Source: M55B112 sp040880545
Lineage (GTDB): Bacteria; Bacteroidota; Bacteroidia; Bacteroidales; GCA-2748055
Direction: 5' to 3'
Assembly (NCBI GenBank): GCA_040880545.1
Contig: JBBDIE010000181.1
Span: 1-11,723 of the forward strand
DNA length: 11,723 bases
Below the pieces are notes generated by a model. That model was given only the letters and a program-made list of their open reading frames with translations, was not told the origin of the DNA and did no database searches. The translations under genes were made by a program, and so were the position numbers. Shown in pieces: positions 1-7,639 of the stretch (position 1 is its first letter; the number at the start of each line of letters is the position of its first letter).

Positions 1-364
1 ACTGCTTAAAATCGTCCATCTTGGACCCGCCATGCAAAATGTTCACGGTGAATGGCTGGATACCTATAAATTAGAGATCTCTAACGAGGTCATTGACAAC
101 ATCATAAAATTTATTACAAAGCATGGAAAGAATACGGAATCAGATCTTATCATCCAGTTGGCTGATGCTGTTTTTCACTTTGACCAGGTGAGTGAAGAAG
201 CCATGATCATAAAATGTAAAACCCTTGCAGGACTGGGAAAACATGGTCTGGCAACAGATGTATATAAAAAATTCATTACCGATTATAAAAGCCTCTACGA
301 TGAGGCCTTCCCGAAAAGCTTCAACCAGATCCTTGAAGAGAAAGTTCCTTACTATTTCAAGTAA
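1..364 (+). CDS. SARP/BTAD-type transcriptional activator, C-terminal fragment
   Basis: This is the 3' end of a gene cut by the window edge. The frame is open from base 2 to the TAA at 362-364, and the first internal ATG (position 32) is unlikely to be the real start because the residues before it (LLKIVHLGPA) continue the conserved pattern. The piece around 'GPAMQNVHGEWLD', followed by an all-helical stretch with 'DAVFHFDQVSEEAMIIKCKTL' split over TPR-like helices, resembles the bacterial transcriptional activator domain that ends SARP-family regulators in Bacteroidota. In that family the N-terminal part usually carries sensor or repeat domains and a winged helix that binds DNA; none of this is visible here. 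It could be a local regulator of the downstream secreted enzymes, which is inference from position. Family assignment is moderate because only about 120 residues are seen. Confidence 0.6.
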   Translation, partial: LLKIVHLGPAMQNVHGEWLDTYKLEISNEVIDNIIKFITKHGKNTESDLIIQLADAVFHFDQVSEEAMIIKCKTLAGLGKHGLATDVYKKFITDYKSLYDEAFPKSFNQILEEKVPYYFK

Positions 365-709
365 TACAGTAATAGATCCATAACCAACCGGCATTTGTTT
401 TTTTTTAAGGTAATTTTAAGTTGCGGGGAGTATTATTGCATACATTATAAAACCTTAAAAATACCAGATACTACAGATTAAGCCTGATTTTTTTCATGGT
501 AATTCCTATTATTTCCTGTATGAATGAATTTATTAACTATTATACAATCACTCTGTTACTAAGTTATTTGGATAAATGAAACCCTCATGTTAGAACCTAC
601 GCATAACACTATGTACATAATTTAGGGTTCCATGCCATCGATATCGGAAATGCCAAATAAAATGCTGTTAAATAGTAGAAATACAGGACTTTAACCAAAT
701 TATGCACGA
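365..709. other. Intergenic region upstream of the GH71/99-like gene
   Basis: This stretch is AT-rich and holds no convincing gene. A run of nine T lies at 398-406, shortly after the regulator stop codon, but I see no stable hairpin in front of it, so it is not a clear terminator. No convincing match to the Bacteroidota promoter pattern (TTTG about 20 bases before TAnnTTTG) was found by eye. The promoter of the 710-5782 gene pair should lie here, but I cannot place it. Confidence 0.5.
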
Positions 710-3700
710 ATGAAACCCCATAACAAATTGTTATTTATTTTGTTATTGCTCTCTGCAAGCTTTTCAGTCTGTTCACAGGACACAGTTGACGCAACCACTC
801 TGAATAATAAAATCATGGCGGGCTACCAGGGTTGGTTCGCTGCAAACGGAGACGGTTCGGGTTATGGGTGGATCCATTGGTCACGGCGCGGAGAAGTACC
901 CAATGCAGACAATATTACCATCGACATGTGGCCGGATATGCGTGAATATGATGAAGACGAGCTTTTTAAAACGAGTTTCGTATACCCGGATTTTACTCAG
1001 GCAGGACTATACAGTGCTTATACCAAAAAGACTGTCGAACGCCATGTAAAATGGATGAAAGATTACGGGATTGACGGGGTATTTGTGCAACGTTTCCTTG
1101 GATCCACGGCCAGCAGGAGGAATTTAAGAGATACTGTTCTGCAAAATGTTCGTTACGGAGCGGAAAAATATGGACGGGCATTTGCCAATATGTATGATTT
1201 ATCAGGAGGAAACACCGAAACCCTTGTCGAGTGGATCAAGAATGATTGGATGCACTTGGTGGATGATCTGAAAATACTTGAAAGCCCGAATTATTTGCAC
1301 CATAATGGAAAGCCCGTGCTTTCAATCTGGGGGTTTGGACTAAGTGGTAGACCCGGTACGCCGATGGAAGCCGAAGAAATCATTCGGTGGCTGACAGAAG
1401 AGGCTCCTGAAAAATATAAAGTGACACTGAAAGGGGGAGTTGATGATAAATGGCAGGACCATTCCTCTGAATGGCAGTCTGTGTATGAAATGTTTGATAT
1501 TCTCAGTCCATGGGCGGTTGGTCGCTACGGCGATATCGCAGGTGCGGATAACTTCAGAAAGAACAAAATAGAACCGGACCTCATCAGAACCCAGGGTAAA
1601 AACATAGATTATATACCTGTCGTTTTCCCGGGATTCTCCTGGTACAATCTGAAAGAAGGAACCAGTGAATTGAACCGTCGTCCACGGATAGGGGGCAATT
1701 TTTTTTGGCACCAGCTCTACAATGCTGTGGATGCCGGGTGCAACATGGTCTATGTTGCTATGTATGATGAAGTGGATGAGGGAACTGCTATTTTCAAGCT
1801 GGCAGAAAATGAACAACAGATCCCGACAACGGGAAAATTTGTTACTCTTGATATAGATGGATATAAATTGCCCAGCGACTGGTACCTGCGCCTGACAGGT
1901 GAAGCAACCAAAATGCTTCGAGGTGAAATCAACCTCACCTCCACCATCCCGATTGTTGCGTATCCCGATCGATCGGAGTTTATATCTCAGCAGGTTCCCA
2001 CAATAATGGCTCCCGGTGCAACATCAACAATTTCAGTAACGCTGAAAAATACCGGTATAACAAACTGGACAAAAAGTAACAACTATAAGCTGATTTACTC
2101 CGTTGATTCAACCCAAAACACCTGGGGTATTGCACAGGTGGAATTAGAAGAAAGCGAGATCATTGAACCTGGAGAGCTTAAAACCTTTGTATTTGAAATT
2201 ACAGCGCCTTCCATGGAGGGAGTATACCCATTTCAATGGAGTCTGTTTCAGCAGGGAAAGGGATGGATTGACGATGCTTCTGAATTACAACTGATCAATG
2301 TGTCCTCTAATCCCGCTTTTCTTGACGATTGTGATGCCATAGGTGGATGGACCTCATCGGGAAGCCTATCATTAAACACAAGTGAAAATAAACAGGGGAC
2401 CGGTTGCATTGAATTCCTCGGAAGTGGCAGCGATACTACAGAGTTTAAACAGGTATTTTTAGTACCATATAATTCTGGAATAGAGTCATTTGACGCAACA
2501 TTGCAATTCTGGTACTACATATCAGATGCTTCACTTGCACCAAACGGTATTACTGTCAATCTCGGAAGTGAGGGTTCCCCAGATAACAACTTCTATGAAT
2601 GGACAGAGGGGAACCTCATAAATGGCTGGAACCTAATTACCCTAAATATCAGCGATGCAGCAATATCAGGAACCCCCGACCTCGCTGCAATCAATTGGTT
2701 CCGCATTTCATCCGAAAAAGCAGCACCTCTAAGCAGCAAAATAGATGAGATCCAGCTGTTCGACCGCTATTCCGGAAGAATTAAATACGAACTTATTGTA
2801 AACAATGGTGAGGGCTCTGGACAGTATGCCGAAGATGTTTTTGTTTCTATTATCGCAGATGAGACTCCCATTGGGAGCGTGTTTACACGATGGAGGGTGG
2901 TCGAAGGAAATCCTTTGTTCGAAGATGTAAATGCACCTGAAACAAATGTTCGCATTCGGGATATGAACGTTGAATTAACTGCTGAATACAAAATGTTCGG
3001 GCAGTACCTCGATGACTGTGATGGCATGAATGGCTGGGGAAGTTCGGGCCCCATCACATTAAATACCTCCGATTATAAAGAAGGATCCGGTTGCATTGAA
3101 TTCTCAGGAAATCAAACCGATGAATTTAAAAAATCATTTGAAACGCCCCATAATCCAGGAGTTTCAGCAGAAAGGGGAAGGTTGGAATTCTGGTATTACG
3201 TCTCAAATGCCTCACGGCTGGGTTCAAATAATCAGCTGGAGTTGGGCAGTGCCGGCCGCAGTGACCAGCAAGAATACAACTGGAATTTGAGCGGTTTAAA
3301 TGATGGCTGGAATTTTATCAGTGTGAAATTCAGCAATGCCAGCATCACAAACTCTGCACCGGATCTGAGCGCAATCAACTGGTTCAGGATATATAATTTC
3401 AAGTCAGGAAGTATCGTATCACGCATAGATGCCATTGAAATAACAGATCCCGATGCCGGAGTGAAATATCCACTTTCAGTTCAAAACGGAACGGGTGATG
3501 GAAGTTTTTACCAGGGATCAAATATCAGCATCGTTGCAAATCCGGCGCCATCCGGGTACCTGTTCGAACAATGGTCAATTGAATCAGGCAGCCCGGTAAT
3601 CTCCGATATACATGCAGCAAACACAACACTGACCATGGGGAATGGTCCTGCTGTTATTCTGGCAAGCTTCCTTGAAGAACACTACCCATTAACTGTTCAG

Positions 3701-4180
3701 AATGGAACAGGTGACGGTAACTATACCCCTGGAACTATTGTAACTATTCAGGCTGATCAGGCAACTGAGGGGCATTCATTTGATCAATGGATCATTGAAT
3801 CGGGCAATCCTGTTATCTCCGACATACATGCCTCGAGCACAACACTAACCATGGGAAATGTTTTAGCGTCTGTTTCAGCAACGTTTATAGAAGATGTTAC
3901 CGGAATATTCCTGAATGGTTCTTTACAAAAAGTACATATTTTCCCAAATCCAGGTACGAATGAATTCTCAGTTGCTCTTTCCCTGGAAACAACTGCTAAT
4001 ATTAGCATTTCATTACAGGACCTCAGTGGAAGGATTCTTGAAAACATGGTAATGAATCAGCAAATCCTCCCAGGGAACCAGGTGATCAATTTGCCCGTTT
4101 CCGGAATTGAGCCGGGAACCTATATTCTCAGGATAAGTATTGATGATACATTAAGCACCAGGATGGTAATAATAAACTAA
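710..4180 (+). CDS. Secreted multimodular glycoside hydrolase family 71/99-like protein with T9SS tail
   Basis: Probable surface-displayed endo-acting glycosidase. Residues 1-22 form a Sec signal peptide (MKPHNK, a Leu/Ile core, then SVCSQ). Residues about 35-415 match the GH71/99-like barrel: 'AGYQGWF' near 37-43, 'YGIDGVFVQRF' near 119-129, and 'YDEVDEGTAIFK' at 352-363. In GH99 two glutamates spaced i/i+3 (in an NEWHEGT-type motif) form the active site; E354 and E357 here keep that spacing. Residues about 425-530 look like an NBR1-type Ig-like domain. Two related jelly-roll-like modules follow (535-688, 766-914), with three InlB-B-type repeats (692-760, 918-988, 990-1060). A type A sorting domain begins at 'VHIFPNPG' (about 1075). 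GH99 members act on alpha-mannosidic linkages, so an alpha-mannan-like substrate is plausible but not shown. The next gene starts 57 bases downstream, suggesting cotranscription. Confidence 0.82.
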   Translation: MKPHNKLLFILLLLSASFSVCSQDTVDATTLNNKIMAGYQGWFAANGDGSGYGWIHWSRRGEVPNADNITIDMWPDMREYDEDELFKTSFVYPDFTQAGLYSAYTKKTVERHVKWMKDYGIDGVFVQRFLGSTASRRNLRDTVLQNVRYGAEKYGRAFANMYDLSGGNTETLVEWIKNDWMHLVDDLKILESPNYLHHNGKPVLSIWGFGLSGRPGTPMEAEEIIRWLTEEAPEKYKVTLKGGVDDKWQDHSSEWQSVYEMFDILSPWAVGRYGDIAGADNFRKNKIEPDLIRTQGKNIDYIPVVFPGFSWYNLKEGTSELNRRPRIGGNFFWHQLYNAVDAGCNMVYVAMYDEVDEGTAIFKLAENEQQIPTTGKFVTLDIDGYKLPSDWYLRLTGEATKMLRGEINLTSTIPIVAYPDRSEFISQQVPTIMAPGATSTISVTLKNTGITNWTKSNNYKLIYSVDSTQNTWGIAQVELEESEIIEPGELKTFVFEITAPSMEGVYPFQWSLFQQGKGWIDDASELQLINVSSNPAFLDDCDAIGGWTSSGSLSLNTSENKQGTGCIEFLGSGSDTTEFKQVFLVPYNSGIESFDATLQFWYYISDASLAPNGITVNLGSEGSPDNNFYEWTEGNLINGWNLITLNISDAAISGTPDLAAINWFRISSEKAAPLSSKIDEIQLFDRYSGRIKYELIVNNGEGSGQYAEDVFVSIIADETPIGSVFTRWRVVEGNPLFEDVNAPETNVRIRDMNVELTAEYKMFGQYLDDCDGMNGWGSSGPITLNTSDYKEGSGCIEFSGNQTDEFKKSFETPHNPGVSAERGRLEFWYYVSNASRLGSNNQLELGSAGRSDQQEYNWNLSGLNDGWNFISVKFSNASITNSAPDLSAINWFRIYNFKSGSIVSRIDAIEITDPDAGVKYPLSVQNGTGDGSFYQGSNISIVANPAPSGYLFEQWSIESGSPVISDIHAANTTLTMGNGPAVILASFLEEHYPLTVQNGTGDGNYTPGTIVTIQADQATEGHSFDQWIIESGNPVISDIHASSTTLTMGNVLASVSATFIEDVTGIFLNGSLQKVHIFPNPGTNEFSVALSLETTANISISLQDLSGRILENMVMNQQILPGNQVINLPVSGIEPGTYILRISIDDTLSTRMVIIN
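2312..2773 (+). repeat. Jelly-roll-like module, copy 1 (in the GH71/99-like gene)
   Basis: Residues about 535-688 begin 'FLDDCDAIGGWTSSG', carry 'GTGCIEF' and 'LQFWYYISDAS', and end 'INWFRISSEK...SKIDEIQLFD'. Every one of these landmarks recurs in copy 2 at 3005-3451. The composition (beta-rich, two conserved Cys, many Trp and Tyr) fits a carbohydrate-binding jelly roll. The binding role is inference; I do not recognise a named CBM family. Confidence 0.7.
2783..2989 (+). repeat. InlB-B-type repeat, copy 1 (in the GH71/99-like gene)
   Basis: Residues about 692-760: 'YELIVNNGEGSGQYAEDV', then 'FTRWRVVEGNPLFEDV', then a NVRIRDMNVELTAEY end. This is the usual Bacteroidota pattern of a G-x-G-x-Y turn, a W within a Q/R-W-x-V/I motif, and a closing strand. 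It is the most diverged of the three copies. Such repeats are taken as rigid spacers or surface-contact modules. Confidence 0.65.
3005..3451 (+). repeat. Jelly-roll-like module, copy 2 (in the GH71/99-like gene)
   Basis: Residues about 766-914 parallel copy 1: 'YLDDCDGMNGWGSSG', 'GSGCIEF', 'LEFWYYVSNAS', 'LNDGWNFISV' and 'INWFRIYNF...SRIDAIEITD'. The Cys pair is kept (DDCD and GCIEF). Together with the InlB-type repeats that follow each copy, this indicates that the pair (jelly roll + InlB-type) was duplicated as a unit. Confidence 0.7.
3461..3673 (+). repeat. InlB-B-type repeat, copy 2 (in the GH71/99-like gene)
   Basis: Residues about 918-988 run from 'VQNGTGDGSFYQGS' through 'FEQWSIESGSPVISDIHAA' to 'TTLTMGNG'. 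It is strikingly similar to copy 3 in both protein and DNA, which points to a recent duplication. Confidence 0.75.
3677..3889 (+). repeat. InlB-B-type repeat, copy 3 (in the GH71/99-like gene)
   Basis: Residues about 990-1060 run from 'VQNGTGDGNYTPGT' through 'FDQWIIESGNPVISDIHAS' to 'TTLTMGNV'. It lies three codons after copy 2 and just before the T9SS sorting domain. Confidence 0.75.
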
Positions 4181-4237
4181 ATATTAAAGAACCCACATTA
4201 CAATAATTAACTCCGTTAAACTTAAGCTAACACAAAA

Positions 4238-5782
4238 ATGAAAATTCACTTTATTTCTACCCTATTCATTTTGCTAATAATTAGCCCTCTATTTTCAGCT
4301 ACGATTGAAATTGAACCTACAGGAACGGATGATGATACTGATCTCATTCAAAATGCTTTGGATGGGCTGGAAACCGGAGATACTTTAATTTTAAATGGTG
4401 ATTTTGTATTCAGATACACCATATATCTGCCTTCCTATTTTACCTGGATCCTTAATGGAACCCTAATGTTGGCTGGCGATGCTGTGCTAGATAAAGTCGG
4501 TTGGGTTGATCCTCCAATTGATGCAAGACGCCGTACAGGAATTACAGAAAAAAGTGGAGGAGCAACAAATATTGACATGTCCGGTGGAACTTATTATGGG
4601 AACTCAGATAAATATCCATACAGCATGCGGTTGATAAATTTTGTAAGTGTAACAAATTCCAATTTTCATGACATGCTAATTACCGACTGCACCGATGACA
4701 ACTTTACGCTTGGCCCGGGAAGTAATAACAATGAATGTCGGAATATTATTTCCTCCTTTGCGGGTGGAAATGCATTGACTGATAAAGGAGATTACAACAA
4801 GTGGTATGACTGCATAGCCGAAGATTGTTATGGTCCTAATAGTGATGGATGGACACCCAAATGCCGCAACAGTGAATTCCACCGTTGTATCGCCAGACGG
4901 AATGTAGGCCCCGGATTTGGAATGTATTGTCGCATTGACGGCTCCGGCGACCCTGTTGACCTGGGCGAGTCCATTGATGGCAATAAATTCTTTGAATGTG
5001 AAGCCTATGAGAATGGCGGCGCGGGTTTTAGTTTTAATATCTCCAGCAATTCAGGTGCGGGCGCCACTATCAAAAACAACTATATTCAGGCGATTTGTTA
5101 CAACAACGCATCGAGCGGTGTTCGATTCAGGAATAAAACAGCTGACGGGATCGTGGAGAACAACGAAATAGACATTTTATGCTATGGAAACCGCGGGGAA
5201 AAGAGCGACGGTACGCCTTCAACCGTTGCCGGTGGACTGGGTACTGATGGCGGCTCTTCCTATCCTCCAATAACCGGTATTACCGGAAGAATGGTCAGTT
5301 TTGACAATGTCCAATATGATGTCAACACAAACAATGCATTTAATTGTGATATAACCGTTTACAACCCATCCGGCCAGCATCCCGCTGTTCTGAAGAAAGG
5401 AGATGCATCAAATAAGATTACGGTAATAAACTTTAACTGTTCAGATGAGTTGGAGCATTGGTGTCAGCAGTCATACTGCAGTACCATAGCGGTGAATGCC
5501 TCTCCAACTGAAGCTAAATCAGTATGTTCTTTGTCTCACAACTTTCCAAACCCCTTTTCTGAAAGCACCTGGATTACTTATACGATTCCGGCAGAAAGTC
5601 GTGTTTCCATCAAAGTCTATGATCCTTCCGGCAAAGAGTTGCGTACCCTTGTAGATGAATTTAAACAACAAGGACAGCACATGACAGTCCTCAACAAAAG
5701 GGATCTTCCCGGGGGCACATTGGTTTACCGCATTATTGCCGGCAGGCATGCTGAAACGAAAAAAATAATTCATATTAAATGA
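4238..5782 (+). CDS. Secreted right-handed beta-helix protein with T9SS tail (possible polysaccharide lyase or hydrolase)
   Basis: Residues 1-20 are a signal peptide (MKIHFIS, Leu/Ile core, LFSA). 'PTGTDDDTDLIQNALDGLETGDTLIL' (27-52) is the usual opening of pectate-lyase-like right-handed beta-helix enzymes. Residues about 55-400 show short irregular coils such as 'CRNIISSFAGGNALTDKG', 'FHRCIARRNVGPGFGMYC' and 'NNYIQAICYNNASSGVRFRNK', typical of parallel beta-helix rungs. The sorting domain starts at 'SHNFPNPF' (about 433-440) and runs to the end in a FlgD-like fold. The mature protein has about 15 Cys, many in the rungs, which is unusual. Beta-helix enzymes cover several PL and GH families, and I cannot assign one or name catalytic residues. 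It lies 57 bases after the GH71/99-like gene on the same strand, so they probably share a transcript. A decayed paralogue lies at 8500-8880. Confidence 0.75.
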   Translation: MKIHFISTLFILLIISPLFSATIEIEPTGTDDDTDLIQNALDGLETGDTLILNGDFVFRYTIYLPSYFTWILNGTLMLAGDAVLDKVGWVDPPIDARRRTGITEKSGGATNIDMSGGTYYGNSDKYPYSMRLINFVSVTNSNFHDMLITDCTDDNFTLGPGSNNNECRNIISSFAGGNALTDKGDYNKWYDCIAEDCYGPNSDGWTPKCRNSEFHRCIARRNVGPGFGMYCRIDGSGDPVDLGESIDGNKFFECEAYENGGAGFSFNISSNSGAGATIKNNYIQAICYNNASSGVRFRNKTADGIVENNEIDILCYGNRGEKSDGTPSTVAGGLGTDGGSSYPPITGITGRMVSFDNVQYDVNTNNAFNCDITVYNPSGQHPAVLKKGDASNKITVINFNCSDELEHWCQQSYCSTIAVNASPTEAKSVCSLSHNFPNPFSESTWITYTIPAESRVSIKVYDPSGKELRTLVDEFKQQGQHMTVLNKRDLPGGTLVYRIIAGRHAETKKIIHIK

Positions 5783-6278
5783 AAAGCTGCTATAAATACA
5801 TAATGAGCAGAATAAGGTGGATACAAACATATCTGTACTGCATGATTATTTTTCATTTTTAATATTGAGATGATTTTTAAATCCATAAACGGAGGCCAAT
5901 TAATTTTAAATTCTACACAATTATTATCCTTACACTCTTTTTCAGCAGACCCTTAATTAAAGGATGATTTATTTCATCAATTTTAGAAATATTTAAGAAA
6001 AGATTTTTATTCCAGAGTTAACTTACTTGCTATAATAGAAACCACATTTAATTAATGCAATTTATCATCGTATGAACCTCTTATCATTGAGAAAAGATAA
6101 TTCGGGAGCAAATACAATAGGATATCAATAAATGTTCGTAAGAATCCGATAGCTCATTGATGAGAGCTCGCCGAACATCTTTGATAAATTTTTCAGGTAT
6201 GAGGCAACTAGTACCGTGAGATAATATGAAAAGGATAACTTACTTTAAATTAATCGCTTAAATAAAGAATTTATACAT
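5783..6278. other. AT-rich intergenic region ahead of the oxidoreductase operon
   Basis: About 500 bases without a credible gene. A short inverted repeat just after the beta-helix stop (CTGCT at 5787-5791, AGCAG at 5806-5810) has a 14-base loop and no T-run, so it is at best a poor terminator. A nested inverted repeat lies at 6132-6178 and is listed separately. The promoter of the 6279-8368 operon should be here, but no clear sigma-ABfr-type match was found by eye. Confidence 0.5.
6132..6178. promoter_or_regulatory. Nested inverted repeat upstream of the oxidoreductase operon
   Basis: The outer arms ATGTTCG (6132-6138) and CGAACAT (6172-6178) are perfect complements. Inside them, AGCTC (6151-6155) and GAGCT (6164-6168) form a second hairpin; an alternative CTCAT/ATGAG pairing at 6153-6164 overlaps it. 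The element ends about 100 bases before the ATG at 6279. It could be an operator or a 5' leader structure. There is no T-run behind it, so it is not an ordinary terminator. Function is unproven. Confidence 0.35.
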
Positions 6279-7619
6279 ATGAAGCCAACAAGAAGAAAAT
6301 TCCTGAAAACAGTGGCGGCCGGTTCTTCCGCAATAGCTCTCGGAGGTGTGGGATATGGATTTTCACCAGCCAGTTACTCCCGTATTATAGGAGCCAATGA
6401 TCGAATTGTAATGGGAATAATGGGGACCAATGGAAGGGGTCGGAAAATGGCCGCAAATTTCGCAACCCGTAAAAATACAGAGGTTCTCTTTATATGCGAT
6501 GTTGAGGATAAGGCGCTTGCCAAAGGAATAAGTGCAGTAGAACAGGCTGTCGGTAAAACACCAAAAAGTGAAAAGGACATCCGGAAAATGCTTGAAGTAA
6601 AGGATATTGACGCGGTCTTCCTGGCACCTCCAGATCACTGGCATGCTCCGGCAACCATCATGAGTTGCGTGGCAGGGAAACATGTGTATGTTGAAAAACC
6701 ACTTAGCCACAATCCGGCCGAAGGAGAAATGGCCATAAAAGCTGCCCGAAAGTATAACAGAATCGTGCAAATGGGAGCCCAGAGAAGATCCTGGAAATTG
6801 TTAACGGAAGGCATTAATACACTTAAAAGCGGAGCAATCGGAAAAGTGTACCTTGTAAAAACGTGGTATACAAATAACAGGGGTCCTATAGGTACCGGAA
6901 AGGTGGTTCCTGTACCGGCCAACCTGGATTATGAATTATGGCAGGGACCGGCTCCAAGAAGTCCCTATAAGGATAATCTGATTCACTATAACTGGCATTG
7001 GTTCTGGAACTGGGGAACAGGGGAAGCACTGAATAACGGAACCCATGAAGTAGATGTGGCCCGGTGGGGACTTGGGGTTGATTTTCCAACCAAAGTATTT
7101 TCCGTAGGAGGCCGATACCACTACAAAGATGATTGGGAAGCATTCGATACACAAATTATTACGTATGAATGTAAGGAGGGTGCTTCGATCGTATGGGAAG
7201 GAAGAAGCTGCAACGGCAACCTGGTAGAAGGCCTGGACCGGGGAGTGATCTTTTATGGGGAGAACGGCAGCTTGCATACCGGTCACGATGGTTACACGAT
7301 CTATGACCGGAATGACAAACTGATCAAGGAGGTAAAATCGGATGTTGTAATCGACGGCAGGGATACGTCAAGCCCGGCAGAAAGTCTCGATAATGTACAT
7401 ATAGATAATTTCCTGAATTGCATTCGTAACGGAGAAACTCTCAATGCAGATGTTGAGACCGGTCATAAGAGTACCACCTGGGTACAACTCGGTAACATAT
7501 CGCAACGAATCGGCAGAGGTCTTGCAATTGACCCGGATAATGGACATATCATAGGTGATAAGGAAGCCGAAAAGCTCTGGGGGCGGGAGTACGAACCCGG
7601 TTGGGAACCTAAATTCTAA
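6279..7619 (+). CDS. Tat-exported Gfo/Idh/MocA family oxidoreductase
   Basis: NAD(P)-dependent sugar oxidoreductase predicted to act in the periplasm. The N-terminus has a twin-arginine signal: R5-R6-K-F-L-K, then an Ala/Gly-rich core ('AAGSSAIALGGVGYG'). The mature part opens with a Rossmann strand and nucleotide loop, 'IVMGIMGTNGRGR' (43-55). 'VFLAPPDHWHAP' (113-124) and 'VEKPLSHN' (138-145) follow, with the E-K-P of this superfamily at 139-141. The substrate domain has 'HYNWHWFWNWGTGEALNN' and H256 in 'GTHEVDVARWGL', in the place usually holding the catalytic His. The 446-residue length is usual. Relatives oxidise the C3 hydroxyl of glycosides; GH109 is a glycosidase branch of the same fold, so hydrolysis is an alternative. 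The next gene starts 20 bases after this stop and encodes a DUF1080 protein, which supports the keto-glycoside role. Confidence 0.85.
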   Translation: MKPTRRKFLKTVAAGSSAIALGGVGYGFSPASYSRIIGANDRIVMGIMGTNGRGRKMAANFATRKNTEVLFICDVEDKALAKGISAVEQAVGKTPKSEKDIRKMLEVKDIDAVFLAPPDHWHAPATIMSCVAGKHVYVEKPLSHNPAEGEMAIKAARKYNRIVQMGAQRRSWKLLTEGINTLKSGAIGKVYLVKTWYTNNRGPIGTGKVVPVPANLDYELWQGPAPRSPYKDNLIHYNWHWFWNWGTGEALNNGTHEVDVARWGLGVDFPTKVFSVGGRYHYKDDWEAFDTQIITYECKEGASIVWEGRSCNGNLVEGLDRGVIFYGENGSLHTGHDGYTIYDRNDKLIKEVKSDVVIDGRDTSSPAESLDNVHIDNFLNCIRNGETLNADVETGHKSTTWVQLGNISQRIGRGLAIDPDNGHIIGDKEAEKLWGREYEPGWEPKF

Positions 7620-7639
7620 TCTTTCTAAAAGCTAGTCAT

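Noticed and set aside
391..410. Run of nine T after the regulator gene as a possible terminator
   Set aside because: No stable hairpin directly precedes it on the plus strand, so the tract alone is not enough to call an intrinsic terminator.
702..713. Three-codon upstream reading frame (ATG CAC GAA TGA) overlapping the start of the GH71/99-like gene
   Set aside because: A frame this short is expected by chance, and there is no leader-peptide pattern or attenuator structure to support it.
5787..5810. CTGCT/AGCAG inverted repeat after the beta-helix stop as a terminator
   Set aside because: Five-bp stem, 14-base loop and no T-run; too weak to call.
6363..7286. Minus-strand open frames of 68-135 codons opposite the oxidoreductase
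   Set aside because: They overlap a well-supported conserved gene and show no family resemblance of their own.
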